DNA of 64,000 nt, from the NCBI RefSeq assembly GCF_024758505.1, contig NZ_CP077970.1, positions 7,812,001 to 7,876,000 of the forward strand, read 5' to 3'. The notes beneath the pieces were generated by a model. It did no database searches and was not told the DNA's origin. It saw only the letters and a program-made list of their open reading frames with translations. This DNA is from Bradyrhizobium arachidis (GTDB taxonomy: Bacteria > Pseudomonadota > Alphaproteobacteria > Rhizobiales > Xanthobacteraceae). Shown here piece after piece: positions 20,277 to 29,093 of this stretch (positions within the stretch are counted from its first letter, which is position 1; every line of letters begins with the position of its first letter). The translations under genes and the position numbers were made by a program.

Positions 20277-20368
20277 CTCACGCCTCCCCGACAATTTCCT
20301 GCATTGTAGCATTGCGGAGACGGGACTTGTCGGGCAAGCGAAGCCCGGCGCAAGCTCGACAGAGAACA

Positions 20369-21319
20369 ATGACAATCGTCGCACCCGCGCCACCGACCAC
20401 GAAACCGATCGGCTGGCTCAATAACCAGCCTTATCTGCTGCTGAGCCTGTCCTCGCTGTTCTGGGCCGGCAATATCGTGCTCGCGCGCCATGTCGGCGCG
20501 CATATCCCGCCGATCACGATGACCACGATCCGCTGGTTCGGCGTGTTCCTGATTCTGCTGCCGTTTGCCTGGCCGCATCTGAAGCGGGACTGGCCGGCCC
20601 TGCGCGCGCATCTGCCGCTGATGCTGTTTTTGTCGCTGATCGGCTTTGCCTTCAACAACGCGATCTCCTACTGGGCGATGCAATACACGGAGGCCCTGAA
20701 CGCGTTGCTGATCCAGTCGTCCGGGCCGCTGTTCGTGGCGCTGTGGTCGCTGGTGCTGTTCGGGGTGCGGCTGACGGGCAGCCAGCTTGCGGGCATCGTG
20801 GTCTCGCTGCTCGGCGTGCTCGTCATCATCCTGCGCGGCGACCTCGCGGCACTCGCGAGCATCGCCTTCAACAAGGGCGATGTGATGTTCACCTGGTCGC
20901 TTATCGCGTTCGGACTCTATTCCGCGGTCATTGCGCGCCGGCCGCGGGTTCATCAGCTCTCGTTCCTGTCCTTCACCACCTGCTGCGGCGCCATGATGCT
21001 GGTGCCGGGCGCGCTGTGGGAATATTCCGCCGGCATCACGCTGAAGCTCGATGCGCTGACGCTGGCGACGATGAGCTACATCCTGATCTTTCCCTCGACG
21101 CTCGCCTACCTCTTCTTCAACCGCGGCGTGGCGCTGATCGGGCCGAACCGCGCTGCGCCGTTCTTCCATCTGGTGCCGGTGTTCGGCTCGGCGCTGGCGA
21201 TCGTGCTGCTCGGCGAGAAGCTGCAGGCGTTTCACCTGATCGGCTACGCGCTGGTGCTCGCCGGCGTGGTCACCGCCTCGCGGCAGGGTTCTGCGGCGAA
21301 TGGCTCTCCGGCGAAATAA
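20369..21319 (+). CDS. EamA/DMT-family exporter (copy 2)
   Basis: A 316-residue paralogue of the exporter at 18868. The two share the N-terminal signature NQPYLLLS, the central LNALL(I/L)QS(S/A)(G/A)PL segment, the FNKGD loop and the FNRGVALIG(A/P)NRAAPFFH stretch at the tenth-helix side. Ten helices are expected. The substrate is unknown. It begins 92 bases from the divergent DUF1330 gene; AGAGAAC precedes the ATG at 20369. Confidence 0.9.
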   Translation: MTIVAPAPPTTKPIGWLNNQPYLLLSLSSLFWAGNIVLARHVGAHIPPITMTTIRWFGVFLILLPFAWPHLKRDWPALRAHLPLMLFLSLIGFAFNNAISYWAMQYTEALNALLIQSSGPLFVALWSLVLFGVRLTGSQLAGIVVSLLGVLVIILRGDLAALASIAFNKGDVMFTWSLIAFGLYSAVIARRPRVHQLSFLSFTTCCGAMMLVPGALWEYSAGITLKLDALTLATMSYILIFPSTLAYLFFNRGVALIGPNRAAPFFHLVPVFGSALAIVLLGEKLQAFHLIGYALVLAGVVTASRQGSAANGSPAK

Positions 21320-21415
21320 TTCCGCGCCGCGGATGTGCGCGCCAAGCTGCCGCCTTCCGATTCCGGCCCGGACGGGCTAGTTTCCCGGCACAACAAGAAC
21401 AGGGAAACGTCCGGA

Positions 21416-22402
21416 ATGTCCTCATTCGTCATCCGCGGCTTGCGCGCCGCCGCCGTGCTGCTCGCGTGTCTTTCGGCATCTTTGGCCACGTCCACCGCGC
21501 AGGCGCAAAACTATCCGAACCGCAACATCACGCTGGTGCTGCCGTTCGCCGCCGGCAGCGGCACCGACACCACGACGCGGATCATCTCGCAGCATCTGTC
21601 GCAAGCGCTCGGCGTCGGCATCGTGATCGAGAACAAGGCCGGCGCCAACGGCATGCTGGCCGCGACCTATGTCGCGCGCGCCACCCCGGACGGCTACACG
21701 CTGCTGGTCACCACCAACACCACGCATTCGGCCAATCCCTATCTGCTGAAGAGCCTCACCTACGACCCGGTGAAGGATTTTGTGCCGATCGCGCGCACCG
21801 GCGACCTGCCCTTCATGCTGGTGATCCACCCGGACGTGCCGGCGAAGACGGTCGGCGAGCTCGTCGCCTATGGCAAGGCCAATCCGGGCAAGCTGAGCTA
21901 CGCCTCGGGCTCCTCGTCCGCGATCGTATCGGGCGCAACCTTTGCGCATAACGCCGGGATCGACATGCTGCACGTGCCCTACAAGAGCTCGCCGCCGGCG
22001 CTCAACGACGTGATGGGCGGCCGCGTCTCCATGATGTTCGTGGACATTTTGACCGGCCTGCCGCACGTCAATGGCGGCGCGCTGCGTTCGCTCGCGGTCA
22101 CCACCAGGGAGCGCTCGCCGCTGGTGCCGAATCTGCCGTCGATGCAGGAAGCCGGCGTGCCCGATTTCGACATCACCTCGTGGCAAGGCTATTTCGCGCC
22201 CGCCGGCACGCCGAAGGAGATCGTCGTCAGGCTCAACGCCGAGATCCGCAAGATCGTCGAGAAGCCGGAGATCAAGGCCCAACTCGCCACGCTCGGCATG
22301 GACGCTTTCTCCGGCACGCCGGAGGAGCTTGGCGCCTTCGTGAAGGATCAGCTCGTGCTGTGGGAGAAGCTGATCAAGAACGCGAACATCGAGGCGCAGT
22401 GA
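21416..22402 (+). CDS. Bug-family tripartite tricarboxylate-type substrate-binding protein
   Basis: A 328-residue exported solute-binding protein of the Bug/TctC family, which captures carboxylates in the periplasm. A Sec signal is present at about residues 1-30 (RAAAVLLACLSASLATS). Family motifs include YPNRNITLVLPFAAGSGTD, GIVIENKAGANGMLA and the DYTLL-like GYTLLVTTNT. No TctA/TctB membrane genes are adjacent, as is usual for this large family, so the transporter partner must be elsewhere or absent. The ATG at 21416 begins the signal peptide; an upstream in-frame start is rejected. Confidence 0.92.
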   Translation: MSSFVIRGLRAAAVLLACLSASLATSTAQAQNYPNRNITLVLPFAAGSGTDTTTRIISQHLSQALGVGIVIENKAGANGMLAATYVARATPDGYTLLVTTNTTHSANPYLLKSLTYDPVKDFVPIARTGDLPFMLVIHPDVPAKTVGELVAYGKANPGKLSYASGSSSAIVSGATFAHNAGIDMLHVPYKSSPPALNDVMGGRVSMMFVDILTGLPHVNGGALRSLAVTTRERSPLVPNLPSMQEAGVPDFDITSWQGYFAPAGTPKEIVVRLNAEIRKIVEKPEIKAQLATLGMDAFSGTPEELGAFVKDQLVLWEKLIKNANIEAQ

Positions 22403-22425
22403 GCGCTGCCACGAGTGACGACGCC

Positions 22426-22566
22426 GTAGGGTGGGTTAGCCCCGCGGATTGCGCGAAGCGCAATCCGCTCGGCGTAACCCACCTCTTTTGCTTCCGCGGA
22501 GACAGAAGCGGTGGGTTACGCCCAGCCGACTGCGCTTCGCGCAGCCGCAGGGCTAACCCACCCTAC
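22426..22566. repeat. Palindromic element with GTAGGGTGGGTTAG termini
   Basis: The ends GTAGGGTGGGTTAG and CTAACCCACCCTAC are perfect inverted repeats. Inside are two further hairpins: GGATTGCGCGAAGCGCAATCC, and a GCGAAGCGC-type centre in the right half. A second full copy is at 55623-55738 and a lone end at 7217-7230. It lies between convergent genes and could act as a bidirectional terminator. It has no transposase and may be non-autonomous. Confidence 0.88.
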
Positions 22567-22584
22567 GAATTCCGTGTTCACTAC

Positions 22585-24270
22585 TTAAGCCGCGCGCACC
22601 TTCGCCAGGAAGCCGTCCACCGCGCTGCGCAGCGCGCCGGACTGGTTGTCCAGCTCGCGGGCATTCGAGAGCACGTCGCTTGCCGCCGAGCCGGTCGCTT
22701 CCGCGGCCGAGGTGACGCTGCCGATATGGGTGTTGATCTCGTTCGAGCCGGCCGCGACCGACTGGATGTTGCGGGCGATCTCGCGCGTCGCCTCGCCCTG
22801 CTGCTCGATCGACGACGAGATGCCGGCGGTGATCTCGCTCATCTCGGCGATGGTCTGCGTGATGCCGGCGATGGCGGCGACGGCGTCGCTGGTCGAGGTC
22901 TGCATCGCCGCCACCTGGGCGGAGATTTCCTCGGTCGCTTTCGCAGTCTGGTTGGCGAGCGCCTTGACCTCGGAGGCGACCACCGCAAAACCGCGGCCGG
23001 ATTCACCGGCGCGCGCCGCCTCGATGGTGGCGTTGAGCGCCAGCAGGTTGGTCTGCGCCGCGATCGAGTGGATCAGCTTGACCACCTCCCCGATCTTCTC
23101 GGCGCCAGACGACAGCACCTGCACGGTGGCATTGGTGCGCTCGGCGTCGTTGACGGCCTTGCTCGCGACCACCGTCGAGCGCGTCACCTGGCGTGAGATC
23201 TCGTTGACCGAGCTCGACAGCTCTTCGGCGGCCGCCGCGACGGTGCCGACATTGCCGGACGCCCGTTGCGAGGCCGCACCGACGGTCGCTGCACGCGCGC
23301 TGGCGTCGCTGGCGGTCGCGGTCATCGACTGCGCCGTGGTCTGCATGCCTGCGGCGGCCGAAGAGACCGAGCGGACGATGCCGTTGACGCTGCGTTCGAA
23401 GTCGTTGGCGATGCTGTCCATCGCGCTGCGGCGTTCCGCCGCAACACGTTCCTTGGCGTCCGCCTCGGTCTTCTCGAGATCGCGGATGCGGACCGCATTG
23501 TCCTTGAAGATCTGCACCGTTGACGCCATCGCGCCGACCTCGTCACCGCGGCCGACGCCGGGAATGTCGCCTTCGAGCTTGCCGTCGGCGAGCTCCTTCA
23601 TGCGGGTGCCGAGCATGGCAAGCGGGCGGCTGATGCTGCGGCCGATCAGCCAGGCGACGCTGCCGGCGACGATGACGATGCCGAGGATGGACAGGCCGAG
23701 CAGCCAGGCCACCGGCGCCATCTTGTCCTCGATGTCGTCGAGATAGGCTCCCGTGCCGAGATACATGTCGAAGCCGGGGACGGCCACCGCGTAACCAAGC
23801 TTGCGGATCGGCTTCTCCTGGCCGGGCTTCACATATTCATAGTACAGCAGGATGTCGCCGTGGGCCTTGACGCCGTCCATCAGCTCCTTGGACAACTTGC
23901 GGCCGTTGGTCTCGACCTCCATGCGATTGGTGCCGATCTGCTTCGGATCGGGCGCGAGCTGCGTGATGCCGTCATAAGTGGTGCCGAACAGGTAGCCCGC
24001 GCCCTTGTCATAGGTCATCGCGTTGCCGTAGCGGCGAAGGTCGGCCAAGGCGGCCTCCTTCGTCATCTCGCCGGCGTTGACCCGCTTCATCAGGGTGGCC
24101 GCGTAGTTGCGCGCCAGTTCGACGATCGCCTTGGCCTGGTCGACGCGCGCATTCACCATCTCGCGCTTCATCAGATAGCCGGCGAGAACCCCGGAGATGC
24201 ACAAGCCGAACAGCGTGACGCCGACAAGAATGCCAAGCTTGGGGGCGATCTTCATATTGCTCAACTTCAC
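22585..24270 (-). CDS. Methyl-accepting chemotaxis protein with Cache sensor
   Basis: A 561-residue chemoreceptor. First transmembrane helix about residues 12-34; single-Cache-type sensor about 36-185 ([51 protein letters not shown]); second helix about 188-210; HAMP about 211-265; signalling domain to the C terminus, with the hairpin tip [20 protein letters not shown] then [14 protein letters not shown]. The Cache type is common in receptors for small carboxylates. The C terminus FLAKVRAA lacks a CheR-binding pentapeptide. No che genes are adjacent. Confidence 0.95.
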   Translation of the reverse strand: MKLSNMKIAPKLGILVGVTLFGLCISGVLAGYLMKREMVNARVDQAKAIVELARNYAATLMKRVNAGEMTKEAALADLRRYGNAMTYDKGAGYLFGTTYDGITQLAPDPKQIGTNRMEVETNGRKLSKELMDGVKAHGDILLYYEYVKPGQEKPIRKLGYAVAVPGFDMYLGTGAYLDDIEDKMAPVAWLLGLSILGIVIVAGSVAWLIGRSISRPLAMLGTRMKELADGKLEGDIPGVGRGDEVGAMASTVQIFKDNAVRIRDLEKTEADAKERVAAERRSAMDSIANDFERSVNGIVRSVSSAAAGMQTTAQSMTATASDASARAATVGAASQRASGNVGTVAAAAEELSSSVNEISRQVTRSTVVASKAVNDAERTNATVQVLSSGAEKIGEVVKLIHSIAAQTNLLALNATIEAARAGESGRGFAVVASEVKALANQTAKATEEISAQVAAMQTSTSDAVAAIAGITQTIAEMSEITAGISSSIEQQGEATREIARNIQSVAAGSNEINTHIGSVTSAAEATGSAASDVLSNARELDNQSGALRSAVDGFLAKVRAA

Positions 24271-24515
24271 GGGGATGGCTCCGGGAATGGGGGACAGGCG
24301 CGTGGCAAGTCGATAGAATTTGAATCAACCTTTAGTGTGAGACCCCTTAGCGCTTTGTTACGGGAACTCCGTAGAAGCCCTGACCTCCGCGAAAGTCCGG
24401 TATTCCGGCAACCGACGATTGTACGAATACGAGCCGCTTTCGCGTAAAAGACGAACAGGCCCGGCGCCAAGGCCGGGTCAAAGCAACAACCGACCAGCAG
24501 AATCGGGAGCAGGAA

Positions 24516-25559
24516 ATGCCGAAATACAGGGTGCTGACGCCGAAGGGCGCGAGCTTTACGGTCGCCGGCAGCGATTACTCATATGAGCGGGAGGCGCTCG
24601 ATCCGATCGAGGCCGAGATCATCGAGGCGCCGGCCAACGAGGCCGAGTTCATCGCGGCCGCCCGGACCGCCGACGCGATCTACGCCAAGGGCATGCCGAT
24701 CTCAAAGACGGTCATCGACGCGCTGGAGACCTGCAAGGTCATCACGCTCGGCTCCGTCGGCGTCGACAGCGTCGACGTGAAGGCGGCGACCGCACGCGGC
24801 ATTCCCGTAACCAACATCCCCGACACCTTCATCGAGGAGGTCGCCGACCACGCCATGATGCTGCTGCTCGCCGGCTTCCGCCGCCTGGTCGAGCAGGACC
24901 GGATGGTGCGCACGGGGCGCTGGGCCGAGGGTCGGCCGGCGCTCCTGAAAATCCCGCGGCTGATGGGCCAGACGCTCGGCTTCATCTCGTTCGGCCGCGT
25001 GGCGCGTGCAGTTGCGAAGCGCGCCGCGCCCTTTGGCCTCAGGATGATGGCCTACGATCCCTTCATCCAGGAAACGCTGATGTACGACCACGGCGTGCTC
25101 CCGGCGACGCTGAACGAGGTGCTGTCGCAATCGGATTTTGTCTCGATGCACGCCCCGGCGCGGCCCGAGGTGCATCACATGCTCACCGAGAAGCATTTCC
25201 GCCAGATGAAAAAAGGCTCGGTCTTCATCAACACCGGCCGCGGCGCCACCGTGGACGAGGAAAGCCTGATCAAGGCGCTGCAGGAGGGTTGGATCGCACA
25301 TGCCGCGCTGGACGTGCTGGAGAAAGAGCCGCCGTCGCACAACAATCCCCTGCTCGGCATGGAGAACGTGACGCTGACCGCCCATGTCGCCTCTGCCTCG
25401 GCACGGTTCGACGAGGCGCGCAAGCGCCGCGTGGGCTACGAATTGTCACTGGTGCTCCAGGGGATGTGGCCGGTAAGCTGCGTCAATCCGTCGGTGCTGC
25501 AAAACACCGCGCTCCGCCGCTGGCAGCCCGTCAGCATGGACCGCGGCCCGAACAGCTGA
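24516..25559 (+). CDS. D-2-hydroxyacid dehydrogenase (CtBP-like)
   Basis: A 347-residue NAD(P)-dependent dehydrogenase of the D-isomer-specific family. Catalytic residues are visible as R242 in NTGRGATVDE, E271 in LEKEPP and H290 in LTAHVAS. The nucleotide-binding loop is G155-FIS-FG160, where the usual middle glycine of GxGxxG is serine (S158). The substrate-binding residues around GSVGVDSVD are conserved. The ABC importer genes follow after 111 bases, so it may process the imported compound, but the substrate is unknown. Confidence 0.88.
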   Translation: MPKYRVLTPKGASFTVAGSDYSYEREALDPIEAEIIEAPANEAEFIAAARTADAIYAKGMPISKTVIDALETCKVITLGSVGVDSVDVKAATARGIPVTNIPDTFIEEVADHAMMLLLAGFRRLVEQDRMVRTGRWAEGRPALLKIPRLMGQTLGFISFGRVARAVAKRAAPFGLRMMAYDPFIQETLMYDHGVLPATLNEVLSQSDFVSMHAPARPEVHHMLTEKHFRQMKKGSVFINTGRGATVDEESLIKALQEGWIAHAALDVLEKEPPSHNNPLLGMENVTLTAHVASASARFDEARKRRVGYELSLVLQGMWPVSCVNPSVLQNTALRRWQPVSMDRGPNS

Positions 25560-25670
25560 GCGGGCAAAAAGCGGCTTCGAAGCAAACGGAGAGACGAGAC
25601 TCGTCCGAACCAGAGAGACCCTTCACCGGCGATCAACGCCGGGAAGGCGAAAAAACCTAGGGAGAGACTG

Positions 25671-27020
25671 ATGAGGAACGACTTCACACGTCGCGATGCC
25701 TTGGCGCTGGGCCTGTCCGCAGCTGCGCTCGCCGCAACCGGAGCGCCTGCAAACGCGCAATCCGCAATCAAGGCCGCCGACGTACCGGCGCCCAAATGGG
25801 CGATCGAGAAGGGCGCATCGCTGAAGATGCTGCGTCCGGTCCGCTTCGTCCAGGCCGACGAAGACGTGTTCCGCGCCAACGCGGCCAAGTTCAGCAAGGA
25901 GACCGGCGTCGAGGTCAAGGTCGACTTCGTCGGCTGGGAGGACATCAACCAGCAGACCGCGGTGACCTCGAACTCCGGCGCAGGCCCCGACATCATCATG
26001 GGCTTCTCCGACGCCCCGCACATCTATGTCGACAAGCTGATCGATCTCAGCGACCTCGCCGACTATCTCGGCAAGCGCTACGGCGGCTGGCAGAACCTCG
26101 CAAAAGCCTACGGCAAGAAGGCCAAGAGCGACACCTGGATCGGGCTCCCGTTCGGCGCCACCGCCGGCCCCCTGATCTATCGCAAGTCGATCCTGAAATC
26201 CGTCGGCTTCGACAAGGCGCCGGAAGATGCGCCCGGGTTCCTCGACCTCTGCAAGAAGCTGCAAAAGGCCGGCAAGCCCGCCGGCTTTGCGCTGGGCAAT
26301 GCCGTCGGCGACGGCAACGGCTTTGCGGACTGGATGATGTGGTCGCACAACGCCTCGCTGCTGGATGAGGAAGGCAACGTCACCATCAACAGCAAGGAGA
26401 CCATCGCGGCGCTGAACTTTGTGAAGGAGCTCTATCCGACCTTCATCGCCGGCACGCCATCCTGGAACGACGTGAGCAACAACCGCGCCTATTCCTCGCA
26501 GGAAATCGGGCTGACTGCGAACGGCGTCTCGCTGTATTTCTCGCTGAAGAACGATCCGGCGACCGCCGCGATCGCCGAAGACAGTGAACATCAGCTCCTG
26601 CCGAAATTCTTTGCGCCGATCTCGCCGATGTCGGGCCTGACGCTGAACGCCATGGTGTTCAAGCACAGTCAGTATCCGAACGCCGCGAAGGCGTTCCTGC
26701 AGTTCATGATGGAGAAGGATCAGTACGAGCCGTGGCTGAACGCCAACAGCGGCTACTGGTCGCAGCCGCTCGCGGCCTATGCCGACTCGGCGGTGTGGAA
26801 GGGCGACCCCAAGGTCGCGATCTTCAAGAACACCATGAACAGCACCTACTACGCCGGCTACAAGGGTCCGATCTCGACCGCAACCGGTGCGGTTCGCGCC
26901 GACTATGTGACGGTGCAGATGTTCGCGTCCGTTGCGACCGGCGCTGCCACGCCGGAGGCTGCGGCCGCGGAGGCCGAGCAACGCTGCAAGCGGTACTTCC
27001 GGCGGCAGGCAGCGAAGTAA
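25671..27020 (+). CDS. ABC transporter substrate-binding protein (sugar type, Tat-exported)
   Basis: A 449-residue periplasmic binding protein of the carbohydrate (SBP_bac_1) class. The twin-arginine signal DFTRRDALALGLSAAALAA runs to about residue 30. The body shows VDFVGWEDINQQTAVTSNSGAGPDII, FGATAGPLIYRKSILKSVGFDKAP and an NSGYWSQPL segment typical of sugar-binding proteins. Two permease genes follow, interrupted by a palindromic repeat at 27038-27124. The ligand cannot be named. GGGAGAG precedes the ATG at 25671. Confidence 0.92.
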   Translation: MRNDFTRRDALALGLSAAALAATGAPANAQSAIKAADVPAPKWAIEKGASLKMLRPVRFVQADEDVFRANAAKFSKETGVEVKVDFVGWEDINQQTAVTSNSGAGPDIIMGFSDAPHIYVDKLIDLSDLADYLGKRYGGWQNLAKAYGKKAKSDTWIGLPFGATAGPLIYRKSILKSVGFDKAPEDAPGFLDLCKKLQKAGKPAGFALGNAVGDGNGFADWMMWSHNASLLDEEGNVTINSKETIAALNFVKELYPTFIAGTPSWNDVSNNRAYSSQEIGLTANGVSLYFSLKNDPATAAIAEDSEHQLLPKFFAPISPMSGLTLNAMVFKHSQYPNAAKAFLQFMMEKDQYEPWLNANSGYWSQPLAAYADSAVWKGDPKVAIFKNTMNSTYYAGYKGPISTATGAVRADYVTVQMFASVATGAATPEAAAAEAEQRCKRYFRRQAAK

Positions 27021-27037
27021 CGCCTGAACGAAACGAA

Positions 27038-27124
27038 CGTCATTGCGAGGAGCGAAGCGACGAAGCAATCCAGACTGTCTCCGCGGAAACATCCCTGGAT
27101 TGCTTCGCTTCGCTCGCAATGACG
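27038..27124. repeat. Palindromic element, CGTCATTGCGAGGAGCGAAG type
   Basis: Left arm CGTCATTGCGAGGAGCGAAG and CGAAGCAATCCAG pair with the right arm CTGGATTGCTTCG and CGCTCGCAATGACG. It lies inside the ABC importer operon between the binding-protein gene and the first permease gene, so a hairpin here may lower downstream expression or stabilise the binding-protein mRNA. Confidence 0.85.
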
Positions 27125-27155
27125 ACGCGGCCTACTCTTAAAGGACACACGCACG

Positions 27156-28112
27156 ATGTCCGTGACCACGCTCACCTCCCCCGCCCTGGCGGTCCGGCAA
27201 CCGGGCTGGATCGTGCGGCTGTTCGACTACAAGCCGTTCCTGATCGTGATGTGCCTTGCGCCCGCGATCGGCCTTTTGGCGGTGTTCCTCACCTATCCGC
27301 TCGGGCTCGGCGTCTGGCTCGCCTTCACCGACACCACGATCGGCCAGCGCGGCGTCTTCATCGGCTTTGAGAACTTCCAGTACCTGGTCAAGGATCCCTT
27401 GTGGTGGAACGCGGTGTTCTACAGCGTGGTCTACACGGGTATCGCGACCTTCGGGAAGTTTGCGCTCGGCTTCTGGCTGGCGCTGCTGCTCAACAACCAT
27501 TTTCCGTTCAAGAGCCTGCTCCGCGCCATCGTGCTGCTGCCCTGGATCGTGCCGACGGTGCTGTCGGCGCTGGCGTTCTGGTGGATCTACGATCCGCAGT
27601 TCTCGATCATCTCCTATCTGCTGGTCGACGTGCTGCACTGGCGCTCTACCAATGTCGACTTCCTCGGTACGCCCTGGCCGGCACGGTTCTCGCTGATCGC
27701 CGCCAACATCTGGCGCGGCATCCCCTTTGTCGCAATCTCGCTGCTCGCGGGGCTACAGACCATCTCGCCCTCGCTCTACGAGGCCGCGATGCTCGACGGG
27801 GCCAGCGCCTGGCAGCGCTTCCGCTACATCACCTTTCCGATGATGATGCCGATCCTCGCCATCGTCATGACCTTCTCGATCATCTTCACCTTCACCGACT
27901 TCCAGCTCGTCTACGCCATCACGCGCGGCGGCCCGGTGAACTCCACGCACCTGCTGGCCACGTTGGCGTTCCAGCGCGGCATCGCCGGCGGCGAACTCGG
28001 CGAAGGCGCCGCGATCGCGGTCTCGATGATCCCGTTCCTCGTGTTCGCGACGTTGTTCAGCTACTTCGGCCTCGCGCGCCGCAAATGGCAGCAGGGAGAA
28101 GCCAATGACTGA
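27156..28112 (+). CDS. ABC transporter permease, sugar type (MalF/UgpA-like)
   Basis: A 318-residue inner-membrane permease with six or seven helices. The EAA loop, which contacts the ATPase, is visible as YEAAMLDGASAWQRFRYITFPMM (residues about 207-230). Segments FGKFALGFWLALLLNNHFPFKSLLRAIVLLPWIVPTV are family-typical. The 3-prime end overlaps the next permease by the ATG-ACTGA junction. No ATPase gene lies in this cluster. Confidence 0.94.
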   Translation: MSVTTLTSPALAVRQPGWIVRLFDYKPFLIVMCLAPAIGLLAVFLTYPLGLGVWLAFTDTTIGQRGVFIGFENFQYLVKDPLWWNAVFYSVVYTGIATFGKFALGFWLALLLNNHFPFKSLLRAIVLLPWIVPTVLSALAFWWIYDPQFSIISYLLVDVLHWRSTNVDFLGTPWPARFSLIAANIWRGIPFVAISLLAGLQTISPSLYEAAMLDGASAWQRFRYITFPMMMPILAIVMTFSIIFTFTDFQLVYAITRGGPVNSTHLLATLAFQRGIAGGELGEGAAIAVSMIPFLVFATLFSYFGLARRKWQQGEAND

Positions 28113-29007
28113 CGTAACCGCCTCACCTGATAACAGCAATGTCGCCAGTGCCACGCCGGATACGATGGCGTGGGACTCCCGCGCACGGCGGGTCATGATG
28201 ATCTACCTGCCGCTGTCCTGCTTCGTGCTGATCCTGCTGTTCCCGTTCTACTGGATGGCGATCACGTCGTTCAAGCCGAACGCCGAGCTGTTGAACTACA
28301 AGGAGCACAATCCGTTCTGGATCACCTCGCCGACGCTGGCGCACATCAAGCACCTCTTGTTCAACACGGCCTACCCGACCTGGCTGAAGACCACGATGTT
28401 CGTGGCTGTCGGATCGACCACACTGTCGCTGTTTGCGAGCACGCTCGCGGCCTACGCGATCGAGCGCTTGCGCTTCCGCGGCAGCCCCTATGTCGGCCTC
28501 GGCATCTACCTAGCCTATCTCGTGCCGCCCTCGATCCTGTTCATTCCGCTGGCGACGGTGATCGTGCAGTTCGGCCTGTTCGACTCACCGATGGCGTTGA
28601 TCCTGGTCTATCCGACCTTCCTGGTGCCGTTCTGCACCTGGCTCCTGATCGGCTATTTCAAATCGATCCCCTACGAGCTCGAGGAATGCGCGCTGGTGGA
28701 CGGCGCGACGCGGCTGCAGATCCTGCGACGGATCACGCTGCCGCTCGCGGTGCCCGGCCTAATCTCGGCCGGCATCTTCTCCTTCACGCTGTCCTGGAAC
28801 GAGTTCATCTACGCGCTCGCCTTCATCCAGAGCGGCGCCAACAAGACCGTGCCGGTCGCGATCCTGACCGAGCTCGTCACCGGCGACGTCTATCAATGGG
28901 GTGCGCTGATGGCCGGCTCGCTGCTCGGCTCGCTGCCGGTCGCCCTGTTCTACTCGCTGTTCGTGGATTATTACGTGTCGTCGCTGACCGGCGCGGTAAA
29001 GGAGTAG
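28105..29007 (+). CDS. ABC transporter permease, sugar type (MalG/UgpE-like)
   Basis: A 300-residue partner permease. Six helices are expected; the EAA-like loop is ELEECALVDGATRLQILRRITLPLAVPGL. The N-terminal MMIYLPLSCFVLILLFPFYWMAITSFKP and the LSWNEFIYALAF segment are characteristic of MalG-type permeases. Translation is coupled to the preceding gene by an eight-base overlap. Together with the binding protein this needs an ATPase encoded elsewhere, as in systems sharing a UgpC/MsmX-like subunit. Confidence 0.94.
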   Translation: MTDVTASPDNSNVASATPDTMAWDSRARRVMMIYLPLSCFVLILLFPFYWMAITSFKPNAELLNYKEHNPFWITSPTLAHIKHLLFNTAYPTWLKTTMFVAVGSTTLSLFASTLAAYAIERLRFRGSPYVGLGIYLAYLVPPSILFIPLATVIVQFGLFDSPMALILVYPTFLVPFCTWLLIGYFKSIPYELEECALVDGATRLQILRRITLPLAVPGLISAGIFSFTLSWNEFIYALAFIQSGANKTVPVAILTELVTGDVYQWGALMAGSLLGSLPVALFYSLFVDYYVSSLTGAVKE

Positions 29008-29093
29008 ACTCGCAACTGCGGCGTTTGGCCCGGTTTCACAAAACTGCAACAGGCCCGCAGCATAAGGCGTGCGTCCGATAACAGGAGACGCAC

